Below, piece after piece: positions 1 through 5,442 of a stretch of DNA of 5,442 nucleotides. The stretch comes from an uncultured Nitrosomonadales bacterium. Lineage in GTDB: Bacteria; Pseudomonadota; Gammaproteobacteria; Burkholderiales; Methylophilaceae. A model generated the notes under the pieces. That model saw only the letters and a program-made list of their open reading frames with translations. It was not told the origin of the DNA and searched no databases. The position numbers were made by a program, and so were the translations under genes. How positions within the stretch are numbered: the first letter of the stretch is position 1; every line of letters starts with the position of its first letter. The stretch is taken from contig CAMLMA010000122.1 of assembly GCA_946481065.1 (NCBI GenBank), positions 1-5,442 on the forward strand, written 5' to 3'.

Positions 1-104
1 TTGGCATGACTGCATGAGGTGCGGCGCGCATGACGAATCCACGGATATTTGACGCAAGTTAAAGCAGGCGCAGGCTGAATCTTCTTTAATGGGACTTTTG
101 ATCG

Positions 105-112
105 GGAGGTGA
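105..112 (+). promoter_or_regulatory. Strong ribosome binding site of the PepSY gene
   Basis: GGAGGTGA lies six bases before the ATG at 117 and is fully complementary to the canonical end of 16S rRNA. It fixes the start of the PepSY gene and suggests efficient translation. Confidence 0.8.
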
Positions 113-116
113 AACC

Positions 117-617
117 ATGAAACAGGCATTTTTGGCAGGTGTGATGACCTTGTTGCTACCGGCCGCAGCATCGGCCGCAGAACCCATGGCGCTTGACGCG
201 TGCGTGAAAGCGTCGCTGGCGATGCATCCGGGCAAGATCAAATCGCTGAGCGCCGAGATCGAAGACGGCAAGCGCCAGTATGAACTCGATATCAAGGGGC
301 TCGACGGCAATCACTGGGAAGTGGAATGCGACGCCACGACCGGCAAGATCAACCGGGTCGAGCGCGAGATCCATGAACATAGCGATGAATTCCACAGCAA
401 AGCCAGGATCAGCCGCGAAGCGGCGACACAGGCTGCGCTCGCCCAATATCCGGGCAAGGTGATCAACACCGAATACGATATCGAGGACGACGGCGAGATC
501 TCCTATGAATTCATCATCGAGCGTAGCGACGGCAGGTTCACCGAGATCGAAGTCGATGCCGTCACCGGCAAGCTGGCGGGCGAAGAAGAGGTGCTGTACC
601 ACATCGGCGGCAAGTGA
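117..617 (+). CDS. Secreted protein with two PepSY domains
   Basis: A 166-residue periplasmic protein. Residues 1-20 form a signal peptide (MKQ, a hydrophobic run, then an ASA site before AEP). The mature part is a tandem repeat of the PepSY fold: repeat 1 about residues 25-80, repeat 2 about 97-153. Each has a PGK motif (38-40, 112-114), an acidic IED stretch, a Y/F-rich strand and a closing D-A-x-T-G-K motif (72-77, 147-152). PepSY domains are small extracytoplasmic modules first linked to protease inhibition; stand-alone copies are often encoded beside two-component systems, but no such genes are in this window. The product is strongly acidic. Cysteines occur only in repeat 1 (C29, C71). 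The start is set by a strong GGAGGTGA site. The OpgB-like gene follows on the same strand after 88 bases but may have its own promoter. The family call is firm; the ligand or target is unknown. Confidence 0.9.
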   Translation: MKQAFLAGVMTLLLPAAASAAEPMALDACVKASLAMHPGKIKSLSAEIEDGKRQYELDIKGLDGNHWEVECDATTGKINRVEREIHEHSDEFHSKARISREAATQAALAQYPGKVINTEYDIEDDGEISYEFIIERSDGRFTEIEVDAVTGKLAGEEEVLYHIGGK

Positions 618-652
618 TCGCGTTCGCCATGATGCGTGGCGTCCAGACACTG

Positions 653-685
653 CTGTCATATTGGTGTAACTTAACGCCTTTTAAT
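653..685 (+). promoter_or_regulatory. Candidate PhoB box with -10 element
   Basis: CTGTCATATTGGTGTAAC at 653-670 agrees with the E. coli Pho box pattern (two CTGTCAY half-sites separated by AWAW) at about 14 of 18 positions. The first half-site and the next base are exact; the second half-site, GTGTAAC, matches 5 of 7. TTTAAT at 680-685 (or TTAATC at 681-686) lies 9-10 bases after the box, close to the spacing in classical PhoB promoters, where the box replaces the -35. The start codon follows about 20 bases later. PhoB control is inferred from sequence alone. Confidence 0.45.
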
Positions 686-705
686 CGGCGGCAGGGATTC
701 GAGGC

Positions 706-2307
706 ATGGCAGCACAGGCGTCTGCGCAACCCCATCTGCACAAGTACCGGCATGGCTTGCGACTGCTGCTGCGTTTCCTGCTGTATGCGGTGTCGTTCTT
801 CTTCGTCTGCTTCGGCTGGTGGACCAGCGACAACTTCGGCGAGCCGCCGCTCGACCAGGTGCTATACCACCTGCAGTTCGGCATGGATGGCCTGGTCGAT
901 ACCGATGCCCAACTGATCCGCACCTTTGTACTGACCGCCATACTGCTACCGACGGTGGTGGCGTTTTGTCTGGTGGCGACCGAATCCGCGATCGGCGCCT
1001 ACCTCACGCACACCGCCCGGCATCATATCTATCCGGCCGCTTCGATCGTCAACCGCTCGGCCAAACGCGTCCTCAAGCTCATCTACTGGCTGATCAGCCA
1101 TCGCGCGCCGATCTATGTGTTCACGGCCAGCGCGCTGTATTTTGGCGCGCAGTTCTCCGTGCTGGCGTTCCTGCATCATCAGTTCGGCAAGGATTATTTC
1201 GCCGAGCATTACGTCTATCCCGATCAGGTCAATATCACGCCGGTGCAGCCGCGTAACCTGGTACTCATCTATGTCGAAAGCCTGGAGAACACCTACCGGC
1301 AGCCGGCCTTGTTCCAGCGCAACCTGCTGGCGGGGCTCGACCAGCTCGGCGGGCTCAGTTTCGCCGCATTCCGCCAGGCGCCGGGGACCGGCTGGACCAT
1401 CGCCGGCATGACCGCCTCGCAATGCGCGATCCCGCTGAAGAGCGTCAGCCTCTATGACGGCAATGCGCAAGGCCAGAATATCAAGACCTTCCTGCCCAGC
1501 GCTGTCTGCCTCGGCGATATCCTGCATCGCTACGGGTATCGCAACGTCTACATGGGCGGCGACGGCAAGGACTTTTCGGGCAAGGGCATGTTCTTCCAGG
1601 ACCATCATTACGACGAAGTCTACGGGCGCGATGAGCTACGCAGCGGCGAAGCGCATGAAGAGCTGAACGAATGGGGCTTGTTCGACGATGCCCTCCTGGC
1701 GCGCGCCAGAGGCAAGCTCGACCAGTTGCATCAGGCCGGGCAGCCGTTCAACCTCACGCTTTCCACCATCGATACCCACGGCCCATGGGGGCATCTGTCA
1801 CAGCTATGCAAGCATCGCGGCGCGCGCGTGTTCGAGGATGTGGTGCAGTGCTCGGCCAACCAGGTCGCCGAGTTCGTGCAGTTCATGCGCAAGCGCGGCT
1901 ATCTCAAGGACACCAATGTGGTGATCATGGGCGACCATCTTGCGATGTGGAACCCGGTCTACGAGGACAAGCTTGAGCCGACCGCTATGCGTTATGTCTA
2001 CAATCGCCTGATCTCGATCCAGCCGCATGCCAAGAACCGGGATGCCATCGTGCATTTCGACATGCTGCCGACCATCCTCGAATTCATCGGCTTCGAGGTC
2101 GAAGGCGGCAAGCTCGGCCTCGGCTACAGCGCCCTGTCGAACACCATGCCCCTGCCGCCGCCAGGCGAGTACGAGGATATGAGCGAGAACCTGCTCAACC
2201 AGTCCGAACGCTACCTCGATCTATGGCGGATGCACCATGCGGGCGATGGGGCGGCCGATATGGCTGCTACGCCCAGCGCTACTGCGCCTTTGACCGGCGC
2301 GCCTTGA
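706..2307 (+). CDS. OpgB-like phosphoglycerol transferase (LtaS/sulfatase superfamily), inner membrane
   Basis: A 533-residue enzyme with a membrane N-terminus and a periplasmic catalytic domain. Hydrophobic segments lie near residues 18-38, 72-100 and 134-156. The catalytic domain (about 183-480) has the superfamily residues: E191 in YVESLE (metal), T231 in PGTGWTIAGM (expected nucleophile), DTH at 356-358 (substrate side) and D410-H411 in MGDHLAM (metal). The contexts PGTxxTIAGM-ASQC-IPL, CLGDIL and GDHLAM follow E. coli OpgB, which moves phosphoglycerol from phosphatidylglycerol to osmoregulated periplasmic glucans. Cysteines C240, C268, C368 and C382 sit as in OpgB and probably form two disulfides. 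The E. coli enzyme is about 760 residues; here the C-terminus is short and ends in an Ala/Thr/Pro-rich tail (512-533). AGGGA at 693-697 supports the ATG at 706. The acceptor is unknown: no opgGH lies in the window, and a phosphoethanolamine or other headgroup transferase remains possible. Confidence 0.82.
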   Translation: MAAQASAQPHLHKYRHGLRLLLRFLLYAVSFFFVCFGWWTSDNFGEPPLDQVLYHLQFGMDGLVDTDAQLIRTFVLTAILLPTVVAFCLVATESAIGAYLTHTARHHIYPAASIVNRSAKRVLKLIYWLISHRAPIYVFTASALYFGAQFSVLAFLHHQFGKDYFAEHYVYPDQVNITPVQPRNLVLIYVESLENTYRQPALFQRNLLAGLDQLGGLSFAAFRQAPGTGWTIAGMTASQCAIPLKSVSLYDGNAQGQNIKTFLPSAVCLGDILHRYGYRNVYMGGDGKDFSGKGMFFQDHHYDEVYGRDELRSGEAHEELNEWGLFDDALLARARGKLDQLHQAGQPFNLTLSTIDTHGPWGHLSQLCKHRGARVFEDVVQCSANQVAEFVQFMRKRGYLKDTNVVIMGDHLAMWNPVYEDKLEPTAMRYVYNRLISIQPHAKNRDAIVHFDMLPTILEFIGFEVEGGKLGLGYSALSNTMPLPPPGEYEDMSENLLNQSERYLDLWRMHHAGDGAADMAATPSATAPLTGAP

Positions 2308-2328
2308 TCACTGGGCCTTGATCACTGC
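2301..2328. repeat. 14-bp tandem duplication containing both convergent stop codons
   Basis: Two adjacent copies, GCCTTGATCACTGG (2301-2314) and GCCTTGATCACTGC (2315-2328), match at 13 of 14 positions. Each contains the palindrome TGATCA, which reads as a stop on either strand. Copy 1 supplies the TGA (2305-2307) of the OpgB-like gene; copy 2 supplies the minus-strand TGA (2322-2324) of the SDR gene. Confidence 0.9.
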
Positions 2329-3080
2329 GGATCGCGTGGTTTGTGCGGGGCGTCCTTCGCCAGCCGGTCCCACAGCCAAGCAGGGATCAGCCGCATCAAG
2401 CGGGCGACGATGCCCATCTGCCAGGGGATGACGACGAAGCGGCGCCTGCGCGCGATGGCCTTGGCGAACTTGTCGGCAGCCACGTCCGCCTCCATGAGGA
2501 ACGGCATGCGATACGGGTTGGCATCGGTCATGGGCGTACGGATATAGCCGGGTGCGATAGTGGTGACAGCGATGCCGTGCGCCAGCATCTCGACGCGCAG
2601 GCTTTCCAGATAGCTGATGGCCGCTGCCTTGGATGCGCTGTAAGCGCCTGCCCCTGGCAATCCCCGGATACCGGCCACGCTGGCGATGCCGACCAGGCTG
2701 CCATCGCCGCGGTCGATCATGCCTGGCACGAAAGGCTGGAAAGTATGCAGCATGCCCAGCACGTTGGTCTCCAGGATGGCCTTGAAGGCAGCCGTATCCT
2801 CGGCATGTTCCGTCAGCGTGCCGCGGCTGACGCCGGCATTGGCGATCACGATATCCGGTAGGCCAAAGCGTTCAATAAAATCCCGCGCTGCCGCCGCCAT
2901 GGCGTCGGCGTCACGCACATCCAGCGCATAACAGGCAGCTTCTGTCGGCAGCGACGCCGCCAAGGTATCGAGCAACGTCTGGCGCCGCGACACCAGGCCA
3001 AGTACCGCGCCGCGCGCCGCGTAATGCCGGGCTAGCGCCTGGCCTATGCCGGTGGACGCACCCGTGATGAAAACACGCAT
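2322..3080 (-). CDS. Short-chain dehydrogenase/reductase (SDR), classical type
   Basis: A 252-residue NAD(P)-dependent oxidoreductase, the usual length of the classical SDR family. It has the Rossmann glycine motif TGASTGIG (6-13), D54 in the LDV strand, NAG (81-83), and the catalytic tetrad N106, S134, Y147 and K151 (YSASK). Arginines R32-R33 just after the second strand suggest NADP(H) rather than NAD(H) (inference). After PGYIRTPM (177-184) the substrate region is followed by a basic run RRRR (211-214) and an aromatic, hydrophobic stretch (218-240) that may bind membrane. The substrate cannot be read from the sequence. GTGAGGG lies about eight bases before the ATG. The gene follows dsbA on the same strand, but an intrinsic terminator lies just upstream of its ribosome binding site, so it needs read-through or a promoter inside dsbA. 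It converges on the OpgB-like gene with 14 bases between the stops. Confidence 0.93.
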   Translation of the reverse strand: MRVFITGASTGIGQALARHYAARGAVLGLVSRRQTLLDTLAASLPTEAACYALDVRDADAMAAAARDFIERFGLPDIVIANAGVSRGTLTEHAEDTAAFKAILETNVLGMLHTFQPFVPGMIDRGDGSLVGIASVAGIRGLPGAGAYSASKAAAISYLESLRVEMLAHGIAVTTIAPGYIRTPMTDANPYRMPFLMEADVAADKFAKAIARRRRFVVIPWQMGIVARLMRLIPAWLWDRLAKDAPHKPRDPQ

Positions 3081-3098
3081 GACTCAAGCCCTCACGAT

Positions 3099-3132
3099 AA
3101 AAAACCCGCTGCGAGCGTGCTCATCAGCGGGT
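3099..3132 (-). terminator. Intrinsic terminator after dsbA
   Basis: Read on the minus strand, CCCGCTG and CAGCGGG (3131-3125 and 3111-3105) form a 7-bp GC-rich stem, extended by an outer A-T pair. A short inner GAG/CTC helix can stack in the 13-base loop. Six T residues (3104-3099) follow directly. It starts about 25 bases after the dsbA stop and ends four bases before the SDR ribosome binding site. The opposite strand lacks a T tract, so the terminator acts in one direction. Confidence 0.9.
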
Positions 3133-3157
3133 CGTCTGGTCTGACAGGGTGCCGGGG

Positions 3158-3790
3158 CTACTTCTTGCCGGCCCGGTCCTGGCGGACATTGTCGATGATG
3201 TAATCGGCAGCCTTCAGCGCCTCGACGTTACCGCCGGCCATGGTGCTGGAGGTGATGTATTTGCCGTCGATGACCAGCGAAGGTACGCCGGTCGCGCCGG
3301 AAGCGCGGAAGATCTGCGCGGCGCGGTTGAGCTTGGTGTTGATCGAGAACGAGTTGTACGCCTCTTCGACCTTCTTGCGATCGAGGCCGCTCTGTTTGGT
3401 CAGCCAGTCGATGGTGCCGGCCTCATCGTTTGGGCGCAGCACGTGCTGTTTGTGGATCGCTTCGAACAGCGGCGTATGCAGCTTTTCCAGCAGGCCCAGG
3501 GTTTCCATCGCATAGTAGGCTTTGGCCATCGGCGCCCAGTCAGGACGCGGCAGACCGGGCACACGCTTGAAATAGACGTCGCCCGGCAGCTTCTTCACCC
3601 ATGCCGCCAGTTGCGGTTCCAGATGGTAGCAATGCGGGCAGCCGTACCAGAAGATCTCCATGACTTCGATCTTGGCCGGATTGTCTGTCGGGATCACTTG
3701 CGTGGTGCGGTCGAATTCGATACCGACCTGCGGGTCAGCCATCACGCTGGTGGAAAGCATCAGCATCAGCGCAGCCAGGAGTTTCTTCAT
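3158..3790 (-). CDS. dsbA: Periplasmic thiol:disulfide interchange protein DsbA
   Basis: A 210-residue thioredoxin-fold oxidase that donates a disulfide to proteins entering the periplasm and is normally reoxidised by DsbB, which is not in the window. Residues 1-18 are a signal peptide (MKKLL, hydrophobic run, SVMA) cleaved before DPQ. The active site is FWYGCPHC with CPHC at 51-54; the cis-proline loop is GATGVPS with P170. A helical domain (about 88-160) interrupts the thioredoxin fold, as in DsbA. The two active-site cysteines are the only ones. An ATG nine bases upstream (3799) is possible, but AAGGA at 3803-3799 overlaps that codon and lies eight bases before the ATG at 3790, so 3790 is preferred. 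The gene follows the SPOR gene after 91 bases and ends at a strong terminator. Confidence 0.95.
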   Translation of the reverse strand: MKKLLAALMLMLSTSVMADPQVGIEFDRTTQVIPTDNPAKIEVMEIFWYGCPHCYHLEPQLAAWVKKLPGDVYFKRVPGLPRPDWAPMAKAYYAMETLGLLEKLHTPLFEAIHKQHVLRPNDEAGTIDWLTKQSGLDRKKVEEAYNSFSINTKLNRAAQIFRASGATGVPSLVIDGKYITSSTMAGGNVEALKAADYIIDNVRQDRAGKK

Positions 3791-3798
3791 GTTATTCA

Positions 3799-3803
3799 TC
3801 CTT
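3799..3803 (-). promoter_or_regulatory. Ribosome binding site deciding the dsbA start
   Basis: AAGGA on the minus strand is eight bases from the ATG at 3790 and overlaps the alternative ATG at 3799, making the upstream codon a poor start. The chosen start also gives the more typical signal peptide opening MKKLL. Confidence 0.65.
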
Positions 3804-3836
3804 CATTGATTAAGCGAAATATATCGTTCGGCACTG

Positions 3837-3856
3837 CCTCAACGCCTGAGGGGCGT
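3837..3856 (-). other. Interleaved inverted repeats between SPOR gene and dsbA
   Basis: Four consecutive 5-mers (plus strand CCTCA, ACGCC, TGAGG, GGCGT) have the order A-B-A'-B'. Either A pairs with A' or B pairs with B', so two mutually exclusive 5-bp hairpins can form in the transcript leading into dsbA. No T run follows on the minus strand, so neither is a terminator. Such short arms can occur by chance. Confidence 0.35.
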
Positions 3857-3881
3857 GCAAGGCTGACATGCATCGCCACGC

Positions 3882-4496
3882 CTATCGCGCAGCCACGGTG
3901 TTGATCTTGATGAGGTCCGTCTTGAAACCGTTCTTCACCAATTCGGCGCGCGTCTTGTTGATCTGCTCCAGATCGCCGAAAGGACCCACACGCACGCGGT
4001 GCCAGGTACCCTTATCCGGGATGGCCGCAGTCTGCACGATAGCTTCGATGCCGAGCAGGGCCAGCTTGGCTTTCATGTTGTCAGCCTCCTGTTCGGTCTG
4101 GAAAGCGCCGACCTGCAGGAAATAGGCATCCGTCGACTTGACGTCCTTCTGCGCTTCGGTCTCTTTCTGCTTGATCTCCTGCTCCGTCACCTTGCTCTCG
4201 GTGCCCGGCAGGATGGTGTAGAAATCGAAGCGCGGCTTGCCCTGCGCGTCCAGGTTCTCGTCCTTGGGGATCGCGTCCGTGCTGGCGTCGGCATTCGCAT
4301 CGTCCGCACTGCCTTCGATCTTGGGGGCCTGGGTCACTTTGGAGACGAATGGACTTCCGCTGCCCTTGACCAGCACAGCCACGCCAACCGACAGGCCTAC
4401 GCCCAGTAACAGGCCGACCAGGAGCCCCGTGAGAAACGGGCTACCTTTGCTGCTTGAACCCCCTCTGGCGGGAGCGGGTTTATAGTCTCGGCTCAC
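3882..4496 (-). CDS. Single-pass membrane protein with C-terminal SPOR domain (FtsN-like)
   Basis: A 204-residue bitopic protein. Residues 1-19 are a basic, Ser/Gly-rich cytoplasmic tail; 21-43 form a Gly/Leu/Val transmembrane helix; 55-85 are a low-complexity Asp/Ala linker; 89-100 carry an FDFYTILPGTE motif; 101-120 are charged and helical; about 123-198 are the SPOR domain (AYFLQVGAF start, WHRVRVGPF second strand). SPOR domains bind glycan strands stripped of stem peptides at the division septum, so a role in cell division or wall remodelling is likely. I recall argS followed by a SPOR gene named ftsN in Pseudomonas, which makes an FtsN role plausible, though this protein is shorter than the 319-residue E. 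coli FtsN. The start is GTG, supported by GAGGAG five bases upstream. It lies 53 bases after argS and is probably co-transcribed with it. SPOR domain certain; FtsN identity tentative. Confidence 0.9.
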   Translation of the reverse strand: MSRDYKPAPARGGSSSKGSPFLTGLLVGLLLGVGLSVGVAVLVKGSGSPFVSKVTQAPKIEGSADDANADASTDAIPKDENLDAQGKPRFDFYTILPGTESKVTEQEIKQKETEAQKDVKSTDAYFLQVGAFQTEQEADNMKAKLALLGIEAIVQTAAIPDKGTWHRVRVGPFGDLEQINKTRAELVKNGFKTDLIKINTVAAR

Positions 4497-4501
4497 AATC
4501 T

Positions 4502-4507
4502 CTCCTC
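4502..4507 (-). promoter_or_regulatory. Ribosome binding site supporting the GTG start of the SPOR gene
   Basis: GAGGAG on the minus strand is five bases before the GTG at 4496-4494. No competing ATG lies near, so it justifies the non-ATG start and the full cytoplasmic tail. Confidence 0.75.
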
Positions 4508-4549
4508 GTGATAAGTCTTAGATGGTTTTATTCGGCTTAGTTGCAGCCG

Positions 4550-5442
4550 TTACATTTTTTCCGGCGCGCTGACGCCCAAGAGCTCGAGGCCATTGCGCAA
4601 TACCTGGCGCGTCGCCGTGACCAGCGACATCCGCGCCAGCTTGAGCGGTTCGTCTTCGATCAGGAATTTCTCGGCATTGTAATAACTGTGCAAGTCGCTG
4701 GCCAATTCCTTGAGATAGGTGGCGATGTGATGCGGCGCCAGTTCGTTGGCGGCGTGCGCGACGATCTCCGGGAATTCGCTCAGGCGCTGCAGCAGCGCCG
4801 CTTCGTAAGGGCTTTGCAGCGGCGCGAGATCGATATCCTGCAACTGGCTGGTATCGCCGCCCCATTGGCTCAGCACGCTGCACAGCCGCGCATGTGCATA
4901 TTGGATGTAATACACCGGATTGTCGTTGGTCTGCGCGCGGGCGAGATCGATGTCGAACACCAGTTGCGAATCGCCCTTGCGCGCAGCGAGGAAATAACGC
5001 GTCGCGTCACAGCCGACCTCCTCGATCAGGTCGCGCAGGGTGACATAGCTACCGGCGCGCTTGGACAGCTTGACCTCTTCGCCACCGCGCATCACGGTGA
5101 CCATCTGGTGCAGCACGTAGTCCGGCCAGCCCTTGGGGATGCCGATATCGAGCGCCTGCAAACCGGCACGCACGCGGGTGATGGTGCTGTGGTGATCGGC
5201 GCCCTGCTCGTTGATGACGCGCATGAAACCGCGCTGCCACTTGTCGACATGGTAGGCGACGTCCGGCACGAAATAGGTATAGCCGCCCTCCTTCTTGCGC
5301 ATGACGCGATCCTTGTCGTCGCCGAACTCGGTGGTGCGCAGCCACAGGGCATCGTCCTGCTCGTAGGTATGGCCGCTGGCGATCAGTGCCTGTACGGTCT
5401 TTTCGACCTTGCCTTCGGTATACAGCGCGGATTCCAGCGAGA
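4550..5442 (-). CDS. argS: Arginyl-tRNA synthetase, C-terminal part (5' end beyond window)
   Basis: The reading frame is open from the stop at 4550 to the right edge, giving 296 C-terminal residues of a protein normally about 560-590 long. The missing N-terminal half would hold the Add1 domain and HIGH motif. It is a cytoplasmic class I synthetase that charges tRNA-Arg with arginine using ATP. Visible landmarks, numbered from the edge: YFVPDVAYH (56-64) in the catalytic domain, the KMSKS-type loop KLSKR (124-128; bases 5071-5057), the [12 protein letters not shown] helix (174-185) that opens the DALR anticodon-binding domain, and the terminal [10 protein letters not shown]. There is no frameshift or stop in the visible part. 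The internal ATG at 5302 is not the real start. It is the first visible gene of the minus-strand argS, SPOR, dsbA group. Confidence 0.97.
   Translation of the reverse strand, partial: SLESALYTEGKVEKTVQALIASGHTYEQDDALWLRTTEFGDDKDRVMRKKEGGYTYFVPDVAYHVDKWQRGFMRVINEQGADHHSTITRVRAGLQALDIGIPKGWPDYVLHQMVTVMRGGEEVKLSKRAGSYVTLRDLIEEVGCDATRYFLAARKGDSQLVFDIDLARAQTNDNPVYYIQYAHARLCSVLSQWGGDTSQLQDIDLAPLQSPYEAALLQRLSEFPEIVAHAANELAPHHIATYLKELASDLHSYYNAEKFLIEDEPLKLARMSLVTATRQVLRNGLELLGVSAPEKM

Noticed and set aside
49..90. Possible sigma-70 promoter for the PepSY gene (TTGACG at 49-54)
   Set aside because: No acceptable -10 hexamer lies 16-18 bases downstream. The TTAAAG/CTTTAA inverted repeat (59-64, 84-89) and the GCAGGC doublet (64-75) are too short to call an operator.
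1..116. Possible end of an upstream gene at the left edge
   Set aside because: Two plus-strand frames stop within the first 20 bases and the third at 50-52, too short to identify; a divergent start near 31 lacks a convincing ribosome binding site. Apart from the ribosome binding site I see nothing firm here.
156..659. Long open frame antisense to the PepSY gene
   Set aside because: It mirrors a well-supported gene with signal peptide and domain repeats; its translation shows no recognisable domain. Such open antisense frames are common in GC-rich DNA.
946..1608. 220-codon antisense frame inside the OpgB-like gene
   Set aside because: No recognisable motif or plausible ribosome binding site; the opposite strand encodes conserved catalytic motifs throughout.
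3807..3830. A/T-rich TATATT stretch as a dsbA promoter
   Set aside because: TATATT could be a -10 on the minus strand, but the nearest TTGAGG is only 13 bases upstream, too close for a -35. Not supported enough to list.
3149..3904. 251-codon plus-strand frame covering dsbA
   Set aside because: It is a shadow of dsbA running through its terminator side and upstream region; the CPHC and cis-proline motifs establish the minus strand as coding.
4533..4549. Hairpin (CGGCT/AGCCG) just after the argS stop
   Set aside because: On the minus strand it has only a 5-bp stem and no T run, so it is not a terminator for argS. The T-rich stretch lies on the plus-strand side, where no gene precedes it.

Overview
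The window looks like ordinary chromosome of a GC-rich betaproteobacterium. The main evidence is the minus-strand order argS, SPOR-domain protein, dsbA, short-chain dehydrogenase, a layout I recall from Nitrosomonadales/Methylophilaceae-type genomes. Taxonomy below class level is a guess. I see no mobile element, CRISPR array, tRNA or rRNA.

Left half, plus strand (117-2307). A small secreted protein with two PepSY domains is followed after 88 bases by a membrane-anchored phosphotransferase of the alkaline phosphatase/sulfatase superfamily. Its motifs and cysteine pattern match OpgB, phosphoglycerol transferase I, but it is shorter than the E. coli enzyme. The 88-base gap carries a sequence close to a PhoB box with a -10-like hexamer at the expected distance. 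This is the most informative regulatory signal in the window.

Right half, minus strand (5442 down to 2322). The C-terminal half of arginyl-tRNA synthetase enters from the right edge. It is followed by a GTG-started single-pass SPOR protein (possible FtsN), a periplasmic DsbA with a CPHC active site, a clear intrinsic terminator, and an SDR oxidoreductase whose ribosome binding site begins only a few bases after that terminator. The two halves converge at 2301-2328 on a 14-bp tandem duplication that contains both stop codons.

Functionally, most products act in the cell envelope. DsbA makes disulfides in the periplasm. The OpgB-like enzyme has four cysteines placed as in OpgB, and the PepSY protein has two, so both are plausible DsbA substrates (inference). 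No clearly new system is visible. The best leads are the PhoB-box-like promoter and the duplicated convergent stop region.
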